10,812 nt of DNA from Candidatus Melainabacteria bacterium (GCA_028817775.1 JAPPOW010000195.1:1-10812); one strand, 5' to 3'. Shown: positions 1 to 6,167, numbered from the stretch's first letter. A program made the numbers and translations. The notes: a model not told the origin generated them from the letters alone.

Positions 1-4
1 GTTC

Positions 5-430
5 ATGGGGAAGAGTACGGACGCTAGTGATGACCCTATTGTCAAAAACATTCTTGCACTTATCTCCAAACTTAATATGAACCGGGATTACACTCTAATC
101 GTTTCTATTGATAAAGATTTAGAAGATATCAAAAAAGAAAAACCACAATTGGGCGAGGCTCTTGAAGAAGGTGATCAGTTTATGAATGTACTTGAGATCG
201 GTGGCTATGATCGCCGTAATAAAGAAGAAATATTCACAGAATACAAGGCATATATCAACCCTGATCGAGAGCAGGAATTCAATCATGAGGACCTCGACAA
301 ACATACTCAGCCAGGTGGTTGTATCGAGTTTATGCAGTACATGTTTGAAGCCATGACTAGGTCATTAATGACCCACGGTAAGCTTATTTCACTTGATAAA
401 TACGATCAGTATGTAGCTTATAACGATTAG
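5..430 (+). CDS. Hypothetical acidic protein, possibly 5'-truncated
   Basis: I do not recognise this 141-residue protein. It is hydrophilic and acidic, with many Asp, Glu and Lys residues, and shows no signal peptide or membrane segment, so it is probably cytosolic. The N-terminal part (about 10-45) is a likely amphipathic or helical segment rich in Leu, Ile and Lys. The C-terminal part (about 100-135) has a short Gly-Gly-Cys turn followed by a Met-rich, probably helical stretch. The ATG used lies only four bases from the window edge and no ribosome-binding site can be seen, so the true start may be upstream. The gene ends before the tRNA-Tyr region, whose hairpin at 488-512 could also terminate it. 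The even codon usage and long open frame support a real gene; the function is unknown. Confidence 0.6.
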   Translation: MGKSTDASDDPIVKNILALISKLNMNRDYTLIVSIDKDLEDIKKEKPQLGEALEEGDQFMNVLEIGGYDRRNKEEIFTEYKAYINPDREQEFNHEDLDKHTQPGGCIEFMQYMFEAMTRSLMTHGKLISLDKYDQYVAYND

Positions 431-457
431 AGGCTATGTTTATTACTAATACCGACT

Positions 458-482
458 CACTTGCGTGAACAGATTTACAGTC
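458..482 (-). repeat. 25-nt copy of the tRNA-Tyr anticodon/variable-arm segment
   Basis: These 25 bases are identical to 549-573 inside the tRNA-Tyr gene. They cover the 3' part of the anticodon arm and the variable arm, and nothing else of the tRNA. The copy lies just past the tRNA terminator, 91 bp from its counterpart, close to the 93-bp period of the repeats on the other side. It looks like a degenerate leftover of the same tandem duplication process, or of an attachment site. It cannot fold as a tRNA. Confidence 0.75.
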
Positions 483-512
483 AAAAAAAAAAGAGCTCAA
501 TGAGCTCTTTTT
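483..512 (-). terminator. Intrinsic terminator of tRNA-Tyr
   Basis: A strong GC-cored hairpin (arms 488-497 and 503-512, AGAGCTC/GAGCTCT core) is followed on the minus strand by an uninterrupted run of T. It starts 5 bases past the CCA end of tRNA-Tyr. On the plus strand it has a shorter T tract and could also stop transcripts of the gene ending at 430. Confidence 0.85.
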
Positions 513-517
513 AGAAG

Positions 518-603
518 TGGTGGGCAGAGCTGGATTCGAACCAGCGTACACTTGCGTGAACAGATTTACAGTCTGTCTCCTTTAACCACTCGGACATCTA
601 CCC
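518..603 (-). tRNA. tRNA-Tyr (anticodon GUA), CCA encoded
   Basis: An 86-nt class II tRNA on the minus strand. The 7-bp acceptor stem pairs GGGTAGA with TCTGCCC (one G-T pair). The D arm is TCC/GGA around a loop with GTGG. The anticodon stem ACAGA/TCTGT encloses loop CTGTAAA, giving anticodon GTA with T before it and A after it. The long variable arm has a CAC/GTG stem with a GCAA loop. The T arm is GCTGG/CCAGC with loop TTCGAAT. The discriminator A and the CCA end are encoded. A long variable arm with anticodon GUA is the normal bacterial tRNA-Tyr. An intrinsic terminator follows. The only promoter seen lies upstream of three tandem repeats, so the primary transcript should contain them. Confidence 0.96.
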
Positions 604-696
604 TTGTGCTGTTTTGAATCCCTCATTATTCTCCTGGCGGTAGCCTGCGTGAGCAGATATTGCACCTGTCTCCTTTAACCACTCGGACATCTACCC
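604..696 (-). repeat. 93-bp tRNA-like tandem repeat, unit 3 (next to tRNA-Tyr)
   Basis: First of three identical 93-bp units in plus coordinates, last in transcript order. Read on the minus strand, its first 31 nt equal tRNA-Tyr positions 1-31 (acceptor 5' strand plus D arm). A diverged anticodon arm (loop TGCAATA) and a small hairpin (CTGC/GCAG) follow. Next comes CTACC, which can pair with the 5' GGTAG, and then GCCA. No T arm is present. About 30 nt of spacer completes the unit. Confidence 0.85.
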
Positions 697-789
697 TTGT
701 GCTGTTTTGAATCCCTCATTATTCTCCTGGCGGTAGCCTGCGTGAGCAGATATTGCACCTGTCTCCTTTAACCACTCGGACATCTACCC
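697..789 (-). repeat. 93-bp tRNA-like tandem repeat, unit 2
   Basis: Identical at every base to the units on each side. It has the same tRNA-Tyr-like 5' half, no T arm, and ends in a CTACC-GCCA segment plus spacer. Perfect identity over 93 bp in non-coding DNA points to recent tandem duplication or ongoing homogenisation. Confidence 0.85.
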
Positions 790-882
790 TTGTGCTGTTT
801 TGAATCCCTCATTATTCTCCTGGCGGTAGCCTGCGTGAGCAGATATTGCACCTGTCTCCTTTAACCACTCGGACATCTACCC
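790..882 (-). repeat. 93-bp tRNA-like tandem repeat, unit 1 (promoter-proximal)
   Basis: Identical to the other two units and first in transcript order. It begins three bases after a leader hairpin. Its 5' end GGGTAGATGTCCGAGTGG is the same as mature tRNA-Tyr, so a tRNA 5'-processing signal for RNase P may be present in part. Confidence 0.85.
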
Positions 883-885
883 AAA

Positions 886-900
886 GGGTCTCCTGGACCC
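886..900 (-). other. Leader hairpin of the tRNA-Tyr transcript
   Basis: GGGTC/GACCC form a 5-bp stem with a 5-nt loop. It sits about where transcription from the -10 box at 905-910 would start, so it would be the 5' tip of the transcript. The loop and flank (CAGGAGA) also occur in the spacer of each 93-bp repeat. Confidence 0.5.
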
Positions 901-904
901 GACT

Positions 905-935
905 ATTATACTAAAGTAACTAGAAAAGACGGCAA
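905..935 (-). promoter_or_regulatory. Promoter for the repeat-tRNA-Tyr transcript
   Basis: On the minus strand a perfect TATAAT (905-910) is preceded at 19 bp by TTGCCG (930-935), a partial -35 match. The spacing is slightly long. The predicted start lies near 897-900, just at the leader hairpin. No closer promoter is visible between the repeats and the tRNA. Confidence 0.6.
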
Positions 936-959
936 ATATTCATTATTTTTAAAAATGAG

Positions 960-981
960 ATCCTGACGCTACGCTCAGGAT
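960..981. repeat. REP-like palindrome, possible fliG terminator
   Basis: ATCCTGA and TCAGGAT form a 7-bp stem around an 8-nt CGCTACGC loop, 14 bases past the fliG stop. On the minus strand it is followed by CTCATTTTTAAAAAT, so it can work as a weak intrinsic terminator. The TCCTGA...TCAGGATGACGGG wording resembles dispersed intergenic palindromes common in many bacterial genomes. That family link is from memory and unverified. Confidence 0.5.
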
Positions 982-995
982 GACGGGTAAATACA

Positions 996-2030
996 TTACT
1001 CGATGAACATATCTTCTTCAGAATTACCAAGAATAATGATCTCACCAGCCTGTTCAAGGGCTCTAACGACCCCAACAATCTTAGTTTGGACCTCAGATAC
1101 ATCCTTCATAAGTACAGGACCCATCATCTCAATATCATCTTGCAATAACTTACTAGCTTTCTCAGACATATTGCGGAAGAAGACTTCACGCAACTCATCA
1201 TTTGCACCCTTGAGAGCAAGTCCAAGATCTTTAACATCCACCTCACGCAATAGACGCTGAACTGACTTATCATCAAGTCTAATAATGTCTTCAAATACAA
1301 ACATCAAATTACGGATATCAGTTGCAAGCGCTTGATCAATCCCTTCAAGATCTTCAAGAATTCGTTTCTCAGTATTACGATCAACTCGATTAAGAATTTC
1401 AGCAAGTGATTCAACACCACCAACTGAATTAGCAACTTCATTTTGAGACATGATACCAGCAAAACGACGCTCCAAAATCCTTTCAACCACTGACAAAACT
1501 TCAGGATTAGTTCTATCCATCTTGGCTAAACGAATTGCTACATCGGAACGAATTGCTTCCGGTAAGTTTTGCAGAACTTGAGCTGCTTTCTCAATCTTCA
1601 AATGAGAAAGAAGCAAAGTGATAACTTGTACATGTTCATGTTGAATTGTAGTTGCAATCTGTTCTGGATCAACAATACGTAAAAATTCAAATGGTACACG
1701 TTGAATGGTGTTGGTCATCTTATCAATGATGTCATTAGCACCATCTTGACCATAAGCTTCAACAAGCATATTCTCTGCAAGATCTAAACTACCACTAGCG
1801 ATACCTTTTTGAACTTGCAGCACATCATACATTTCATTAAGCAAAACTTCTTGATCCGCTTCGTTCACAGTACCAACCATAGAGATTTCTTTTGCTAATG
1901 CAATCACCTCATGGTCATCATTAAAACTGCGTAGTACAGAAGAAGCAGCGTCATTGTCGATCAAAACAAGCAGGGCCGCTACCTTCATGCGCTTACTCCA
2001 GCTATGAATTGTGCTTTTGGTCTTAGCCAT
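996..2030 (-). CDS. fliG: Flagellar motor switch protein FliG
   Basis: FliG forms the rotor ring at the cytoplasmic face of the flagellar motor. It binds the MS ring, FliM and the stator MotA. Numbering is from the upstream in-frame TTG at 2060. N-terminal domain about 26-120 starts KVAALLVLID. The middle domain carries EHVQ at 142-145, where the family usually has EHPQ, and a GGV segment near 214. The C-terminal domain has MFVFEDI (253-259), ALKGA, R291 and D308/D309, followed by GPVL where GPVR is usual. The length is typical. I prefer ATG at 2030 (344 residues). TTG at 2060 is possible, and ATG at 1988 is the only one with a good GGAG site but would cut the start of the domain. It is divergent from the YibE/F gene, and no other flagellar gene is in view. 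Confidence 0.92.
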   Translation of the reverse strand: MAKTKSTIHSWSKRMKVAALLVLIDNDAASSVLRSFNDDHEVIALAKEISMVGTVNEADQEVLLNEMYDVLQVQKGIASGSLDLAENMLVEAYGQDGANDIIDKMTNTIQRVPFEFLRIVDPEQIATTIQHEHVQVITLLLSHLKIEKAAQVLQNLPEAIRSDVAIRLAKMDRTNPEVLSVVERILERRFAGIMSQNEVANSVGGVESLAEILNRVDRNTEKRILEDLEGIDQALATDIRNLMFVFEDIIRLDDKSVQRLLREVDVKDLGLALKGANDELREVFFRNMSEKASKLLQDDIEMMGPVLMKDVSEVQTKIVGVVRALEQAGEIIILGNSEEDMFIE

Positions 2031-2090
2031 TAAGTCTTTTAGACCCAGAGTCAGAGTCAAAATTAACCCAACAAAAGTATGGAGAAAGAC

Positions 2091-2098
2091 AGTATAAT
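2091..2098. promoter_or_regulatory. Overlapping divergent -10 boxes, fliG and yibE/F
   Basis: The plus strand reads TATAAT at 2093-2098 and the minus strand reads TATACT at 2091-2096. Each could serve the gene on its side: fliG leftward with a leader of about 50 nt, yibE/F rightward with a leader of about 20-26 nt. Neither has a clear -35 box. If both are used, the two polymerases would exclude each other. Confidence 0.4.
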
Positions 2099-2130
2099 GA
2101 TCCCAACTAGACCATTTGACCTAGATGACC

Positions 2131-3177
2131 ATGAAAAAACTAATATTATCTATCCTTCTATGCTGTTCTTTGACTGCAGTCTATGCCTCAAACAGTTTTG
2201 ACCACAAAATTGCAGAAGTCATAGAAGCGTCTGAACCACAAGAACAAACCCTGCTTGGTTACTCAAATCAAAAGGTAAAACTATCAATCCCTGAAGATGA
2301 TCAAATAATTGAGATTGAGAACAATATACCTGAGAACCAAGCTTATGCAATTCGGGCTGAAACTGGACGCAAGTATTTAATTTCAGTGGAAGATGGTGGT
2401 GAGATTTTTATTACTGATTACTATCGAGAACCAGTTATCATAGGGCTGATAATTAGTTTTATGATCTTGGTAGTTTTGCTTGGTGGCTTTCGTGGTTTCA
2501 AGGCGATCCTCTCTCTCTTGCTGACAGGGCTTGCCATCATTTACGTAGTAATACCAGGAATTAAATCTGGGCTTAATCCAATCTCACTTGCTGTGGGACT
2601 GGCTGCTTTTGCCACTGCAACTACTATGTTACTTATTGCAGGTTGGACCAAGAAATCACTGGCAGCGACAATCGGTACTACAGGCGGGGTTGCGATTGCT
2701 GGTTTAATCGCGATGTTTGTCATTGATCATGCTCCTCTAAGTGGTTTGGCTAGCACTGAAGCTCACATCTTACTTGCGAACCTCAAGGAAGTAAGTCTCA
2801 ATTTCCAAGGTATTCTAGCCGCTGGTATCATCATTGCCAGTTTAGGAGCAGCAATGGACGTCTCTATCTCTATTGCAAGTGCTGCACAGGAAATCTATGA
2901 AACCAACAAAAACCAAGGCAAACGTGAACTTTTTGCTCACTGTATGAATATCGGTAAGGACATCATGGGCACTATGGTTAACACTCTCATCCTTGCCTAT
3001 ACTGGTGCTTCGATTCCACTGTTCTTACTGCTCTATAATGAATCAGGTCTACGTTTACTTAATATGGAGATCATAGCGACTGAGCTATGTGCTGCCGTAG
3101 TCGGCAGTATTGGTCTAGTACTTGCAATCCCTGTCACAGCGGTTGTTTCTGTTTTCTTGTTGAAATTTAAGGAATAG
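2131..3177 (+). CDS. YibE/F-family membrane protein
   Basis: A polytopic inner-membrane protein of the YibE/F family (Pfam YibE_F), whose substrate is not established; transport has been suggested. Numbering is from an ATG at 2125. I prefer ATG at 2131 because it gives a compact Sec signal peptide (KK, then a Leu-rich core, cleavage near VYA-SNS). A soluble extracytoplasmic region (about 22-102) is followed by about seven membrane segments near 103-122, 126-145, 152-172, 185-203, 228-248, 283-304 and 314-346. Family-typical stretches include GGFRGFKAILSL, TIGTTGGV and GAAMDVSISIASA. It is unlinked to its neighbours in function, and a MITE-like repeat follows 3 bp after the stop. No ribosome-binding site is visible. 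Length is normal for the family. Confidence 0.88.
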   Translation: MKKLILSILLCCSLTAVYASNSFDHKIAEVIEASEPQEQTLLGYSNQKVKLSIPEDDQIIEIENNIPENQAYAIRAETGRKYLISVEDGGEIFITDYYREPVIIGLIISFMILVVLLGGFRGFKAILSLLLTGLAIIYVVIPGIKSGLNPISLAVGLAAFATATTMLLIAGWTKKSLAATIGTTGGVAIAGLIAMFVIDHAPLSGLASTEAHILLANLKEVSLNFQGILAAGIIIASLGAAMDVSISIASAAQEIYETNKNQGKRELFAHCMNIGKDIMGTMVNTLILAYTGASIPLFLLLYNESGLRLLNMEIIATELCAAVVGSIGLVLAIPVTAVVSVFLLKFKE

Positions 3178-3180
3178 GCC

Positions 3181-3315
3181 TATGGTCGCTTTGCTCCCTG
3201 CGTATGGAGCAAGCTCCTGCATATGGGCTGCGCCCTGCTGTGGACAACAGAACCAACAGCAGCGAAGCATGTGCAAGAAGTGAAATTTCCATACGCAGGG
3301 AGCAAAGTGACCATA
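3181..3315. repeat. MITE-like palindromic repeat, copy 1
   Basis: 135 bp bounded by 27-bp terminal inverted repeats (3181-3207 and 3289-3315) that differ at one position. An inner CTGCTGT/ACAGCAG stem allows the whole unit to fold into one long hairpin. The ends read TA...TA, so a TA target duplication is possible. A diverged second copy lies at 4432-4564. No transposase is encoded. It separates the YibE/F gene from the histidine phosphatase, and the promoter of the latter begins 3 bp beyond its right end. Confidence 0.8.
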
Positions 3316-3318
3316 CGC

Positions 3319-3324
3319 TATAAT
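3319..3324 (+). promoter_or_regulatory. -10 box of the histidine phosphatase gene
   Basis: Perfect TATAAT ending 6 bases before the ATG at 3331, with no ribosome-binding site between. The predicted start of transcription coincides with the start codon (leaderless mRNA). Any -35 contacts would lie inside the right terminal repeat of the MITE-like element; no consensus -35 is seen there. Confidence 0.55.
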
Positions 3325-3330
3325 AAGCCC

Positions 3331-3987
3331 ATGGTCGACCTTCTTGATTCAAGTGAACAAATCAAACAAATTTACTTAGTGCGTCACGGAGAAACTAGCG
3401 CCACTGACAAGGGGCGTATCTGCGGCAATAGTGATATCGGACTCAACGCTGAAGGCTTGGAGCAAGCTGAGCTGGTAGCAGCTTGGTTCTATGACATGCC
3501 AGTGGATTCTATTTTTTCAAGTCCATTACTAAGAGCAGTGCAAACTGCTGATGCAATTGCCAAAGCTATTAATAAACCAACTTATTTCAAACATAGTGGA
3601 CTAGTAGAAAAGAAAGAAGGTGACTGGGAGGGCAAAACCTATTGGGAAATTAGAGACGAGCAACCCAAACAATGGGAGAAGTGGTCTAAGGACCCAATCA
3701 ACTACGCAGCTCCCAATGGTGAAAGTGTTAAAGACTTTGTCGCTCGTATCGGCAGAGCACTCAATGACATCATCAATAATTATGATACCGGTAACCGAAT
3801 AATACTCACTACTCATGCGGGTGTAATTCGTGCTGTAATCATGAATGCACTAAATATTCCAGTCGAAAATTTCTATCGTATTGAAGTACCTGTAGCTTCA
3901 GTAAGCAAGGTTGATTGGTCAGAAAGCTTTGCTAGCCTCAAATTCTGTGGACTAACACCGGAAGAATACAGTTTAGCCCTAGCGTAA
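3331..3987 (+). CDS. Histidine phosphatase family protein (phosphoglycerate mutase-like)
   Basis: 218 residues with the full branch-1 histidine phosphatase active site: LVRHGET with catalytic H19, the SSPLLRAVQTA segment with R68, an acid near E93 in VEKKEGDWEG, and THAGVIRA with H162. The enzyme transfers phosphate through phosphohistidine and is cytosolic. Within the family the size and motifs fit CobC/GpmB-type phosphatases (alpha-ribazole phosphate or broad-specificity). The substrate cannot be told from sequence, and no cobalamin gene is in view. The open frame extends back to 3223, but that extension is just translated repeat DNA. ATG at 3331 gives the usual short lead before the first strand and sits 6 bases from a TATAAT box. 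A hairpin at 4022-4040 lies downstream. Confidence 0.88.
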   Translation: MVDLLDSSEQIKQIYLVRHGETSATDKGRICGNSDIGLNAEGLEQAELVAAWFYDMPVDSIFSSPLLRAVQTADAIAKAINKPTYFKHSGLVEKKEGDWEGKTYWEIRDEQPKQWEKWSKDPINYAAPNGESVKDFVARIGRALNDIINNYDTGNRIILTTHAGVIRAVIMNALNIPVENFYRIEVPVASVSKVDWSESFASLKFCGLTPEEYSLALA

Positions 3988-4021
3988 ACCCCTAGATTTT
4001 ACAGCCTATTTACCAAATCAA

Positions 4022-4040
4022 AGCTGATCCTTAATCGGCT
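4022..4040 (+). other. Small hairpin after the phosphatase gene
   Basis: AGCTGAT and ATCGGCT pair over 7 bp (one G-T) around a 5-nt loop. There is no T run behind it, so it is at best a weak terminator or mRNA 3'-end structure. Confidence 0.3.
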
Positions 4041-4062
4041 CTTAAGCTGGATTTGTACTGAT

Positions 4063-4068
4063 TAGACT
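4063..4068 (+). promoter_or_regulatory. -10 box of the 4075 gene
   Basis: TAGACT ends 6 bases before ATG 4075. No Shine-Dalgarno sequence fits in the gap, so a leaderless transcript is predicted, as for several neighbours. No convincing -35. Confidence 0.4.
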
Positions 4069-4074
4069 AAGCTG

Positions 4075-4425
4075 ATGGATATCAAAAGCACAACTAATTA
4101 CCGTCTAATCGAGGGTCAGGAGAAACAAAGCTTGCTGGATAAGTATATTAACCAGCCAGTTGAGTTCGATCGTAGTACTGGTAATGTAGAAGTTTTCCAT
4201 CATAGTTCAAACTTAGAAACTACAGACACAGAGATCAGCGATATACCGGCACTTGATTTCTTAGATAATCCAGAAGATATTGATAACCAGGGAAATATCA
4301 GCAGTCTCAGCGAGCTTATAAGCAAAACTAAGGCTAGTAAATCAAGACAAGTTCAGTATCATACTCGTTCTGAAAGAGTTTTATCAAAAGAGAATCTTGC
4401 GGAGACAATTAGGTCTATGGATTAA
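4075..4425 (+). CDS. Small hypothetical acidic protein
   Basis: I do not recognise this 116-residue protein. It is polar, with many Ser, Thr, Asp and Asn and no aromatic-rich core, and probably largely unstructured. The acidic middle (about 50-75) is followed by a more basic C-terminal third (about 83-116) that could form a helix near the end (KENLAETIRSMD). There is no signal peptide or membrane segment. A small Ser-rich protein with a helical tail in a flagellated organism recalls the anti-sigma factor FlgM, but no FlgM motif can be pointed to and I do not make that call. It has its own predicted leaderless promoter and is convergent with purH, with a palindromic repeat between them. Confidence 0.55.
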   Translation: MDIKSTTNYRLIEGQEKQSLLDKYINQPVEFDRSTGNVEVFHHSSNLETTDTEISDIPALDFLDNPEDIDNQGNISSLSELISKTKASKSRQVQYHTRSERVLSKENLAETIRSMD

Positions 4426-4431
4426 AGAGCA

Positions 4432-4564
4432 GACGGTCACTTCGTTCCCTGCGTATGGAGCAAGCTCCTGCATATGGGCTGCGCTCTGCTGTGAACAACG
4501 GAGCCAACAGCAGCGAAGCATATGCAGGCACAAAGTGCCATATGCAGGTTGCCAAGCAACCATA
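4432..4564. repeat. MITE-like palindromic repeat, copy 2
   Basis: A second copy of the 3181-3315 element in the same orientation. The central part (about 4448-4525) is nearly identical, with only a handful of substitutions, while the right arm is rewritten. The terminal inverted repeats (4432-4458, 4538-4564) are much less perfect, about two thirds paired. It fills the gap between two convergent genes and as a hairpin could terminate both. Its right end lies about 10 bp from the purH stop codon. Confidence 0.75.
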
Positions 4565-4574
4565 AGCCTCGATG

Positions 4575-6149
4575 CTAATGCAAAAAATGCCTAGTCTTGG
4601 TAAACACCATTGCAATTCCAGCCTCATCACAAGCCTCAATAACTTCTTTATCACGGATAGAACCACCCGGCTGAATAATAGCTGAGATATGATTTTGAGC
4701 ACAGATATCGATATTGTCAGCGAATGGAAAGAAAGCATCAGAAGCAAGCACCGCACCGCGGCTCTCCATATCCTGGTTAGACAGTGCATCAGCAACTGAT
4801 TTAACTCGATTGGATTGTCCGCAACCAACACCAATAGTTTTACCATCTTTGACGGCGACGATCGCATTGGACTTAACATGCTTGACAACTTTCCAAGCCA
4901 GCATCAAATCAACCCATTGAGTTTCTTCAACTTGTGCTTTGGTCACAGTCTCTAATTGCTCAGCATCATGCAAGAAATCGTTATTTTCTTGGATCAGGTA
5001 ACCACCGTCGATACGTTTAATATTAAGTTCTTTGTTTTTTGCAGCCGGCTTGATTTCTAGCAGACGTAGATTTTTCTTGGTCTTGAGTACTTCTAGTGCT
5101 TCAGCAGAGAAACTTGGAGCGATGATTGCTTCAAGGAAGATCTCGATCATTTCATTCGCTGCAGCTAAATCAACTTCTTTATTGGCAGCAACAATACCAC
5201 CAAAGGCAGAGACAGTATCACAGCTAAGTGCGTCCTGGTAAGCTTGAGCGATACTCGGTGCAATTGCTACCCCACAAGGGTTATTGTGCTTGATAATTGC
5301 AACACAAGGAATAGTATCATCGTACTCAGAAGCAATATTCCAAGCTGCTTGCAAATCCAAGTAGTTGTTATAGCTAATTTCTTTACCATGTAATTGTTTA
5401 GCAGCAGCCAGCCCACTAGGCACTTTGCCAGCTTCGGTATAGAGTGCTGCTTCTTGGTGTGGGTTCTCGCCATAGCGTAGCTTAGATTTCAGTTCTAAGT
5501 TCAAACTATACTCTTGTGGCAAACTAGCTTCCTCATCTTCAAGTGAAAGTGAGCTCATTGATTCAGCACGTGACTTCAAGAATTGAGCAATCAGTTTATC
5601 GTAGTTAGTAGTATGTTCAAAGACCGCAACAGCAAGCTCTTGACGCAAATCAAGCAAGGCTTGTTCATCATTAGTCTTGCTCACTTCAATATATTTAGCG
5701 TACTGATTAGGATCTGAGAGTACAGTGATTGATTGATAATTCTTAGCTGCTGATCTGAGTAAAGTTGGACCACCAATATCTATATTCTCGATAGCGTCAG
5801 CATAGACTAGATTCTCGCGGCTAATAACATCAGCAAATGGATAAAGATTAACCACCACCAAATCAATTTCTTCAATTTCATGAGCAGCAAGATCTTTAAG
5901 GTCCTGCTCCTCGTCACGGCGAGCCAGAATCCCAGCAAGCACCTTCGGGTGTAAAGTTTTGACCCTGCCACCCAGCATCTCCGGGAAGGCAGTCAGTTCA
6001 GCTACTTCTTGAACTTCAAAGCCAGCTTCACGAATAAATTTAGCAGTACCACCAGTACTTATAATATGGTAACCCTGCTCTTTGAGTGAGCTTAAGAGCT
6101 GGTCTAAACCTGTTTTGTCGGATACTGAAATGAGTGCTTTTTTAGTCAT
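4575..6149 (-). CDS. purH: Bifunctional AICAR formyltransferase/IMP cyclohydrolase
   Basis: Catalyses the last two steps of de novo purine synthesis: formylation of AICAR with 10-formyl-tetrahydrofolate, then ring closure to IMP. It is cytosolic. With ATG at 6149 it has 524 residues, the normal length. The N-terminal cyclohydrolase (MGS-like) domain shows STGGTAKF (31-38), GGRVKTLHPKV (60-70), NLYPF (101-105) and ENIDIGGPTLLRSAAKN (121-137). The C-terminal transformylase domain shows LRYGENPHQ (224-232), the catalytic KHNNPCG (287-293, Lys-His pair), SAFGGIVAAN (314-323) and SNAIV, and ends in TKTRHFLH. An in-frame ATG at 6173 would add eight residues but lies upstream of the -10 box, so I reject it. 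The product is complete with no broken motif. No other pur gene is adjacent. Confidence 0.97.
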   Translation of the reverse strand: MTKKALISVSDKTGLDQLLSSLKEQGYHIISTGGTAKFIREAGFEVQEVAELTAFPEMLGGRVKTLHPKVLAGILARRDEEQDLKDLAAHEIEEIDLVVVNLYPFADVISRENLVYADAIENIDIGGPTLLRSAAKNYQSITVLSDPNQYAKYIEVSKTNDEQALLDLRQELAVAVFEHTTNYDKLIAQFLKSRAESMSSLSLEDEEASLPQEYSLNLELKSKLRYGENPHQEAALYTEAGKVPSGLAAAKQLHGKEISYNNYLDLQAAWNIASEYDDTIPCVAIIKHNNPCGVAIAPSIAQAYQDALSCDTVSAFGGIVAANKEVDLAAANEMIEIFLEAIIAPSFSAEALEVLKTKKNLRLLEIKPAAKNKELNIKRIDGGYLIQENNDFLHDAEQLETVTKAQVEETQWVDLMLAWKVVKHVKSNAIVAVKDGKTIGVGCGQSNRVKSVADALSNQDMESRGAVLASDAFFPFADNIDICAQNHISAIIQPGGSIRDKEVIEACDEAGIAMVFTKTRHFLH

Positions 6150-6158
6150 AGAGCAGTG

Positions 6159-6167
6159 ATTATAGCA
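6159..6167 (-). promoter_or_regulatory. Extended -10 promoter of purH
   Basis: The minus strand reads TGCTATAAT, a perfect -10 with the extended TGn element. It ends 9 bases before the preferred purH ATG, and no Shine-Dalgarno site is present, so a leader of 0-3 nt is predicted. No PurR-like operator or purine riboswitch is seen; there is no room for one downstream of this promoter. Confidence 0.6.

Noticed and set aside
604..882. CRISPR array or integron attC array
   Set aside because: Units are directly abutting and identical over all 93 bp with no variable spacers, no cas or integrase genes, and no attC core sites. The tRNA-Tyr identity explains a third of each unit.
604..882. Three complete tRNA genes
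   Set aside because: No T-arm stem-loop can be formed: a TTCAAA-like stretch exists in the spacer but its flanks do not pair. The anticodon loop lacks T before the anticodon.
1003..1260. 85-residue plus-strand ORF
   Set aside because: Lies wholly inside fliG on the opposite strand; the fliG frame has clear family motifs, so this is a shadow frame.
4075..4425. FlgM anti-sigma factor
   Set aside because: Size and polarity fit loosely, but no FlgM C-terminal motif can be pointed to and flagellar context is limited to fliG 2 kb away.
4397..4594. 65-residue plus-strand ORF across the second MITE-like repeat
   Set aside because: It is made of the end of one gene plus palindromic repeat DNA and the end of purH; the same kind of translation appears in copy 1 and has no protein-like pattern.
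5032..5473. Several 68-81 residue ORFs overlapping purH
   Set aside because: Both-strand shadows of purH with no promoter, ribosome-binding site or protein features.
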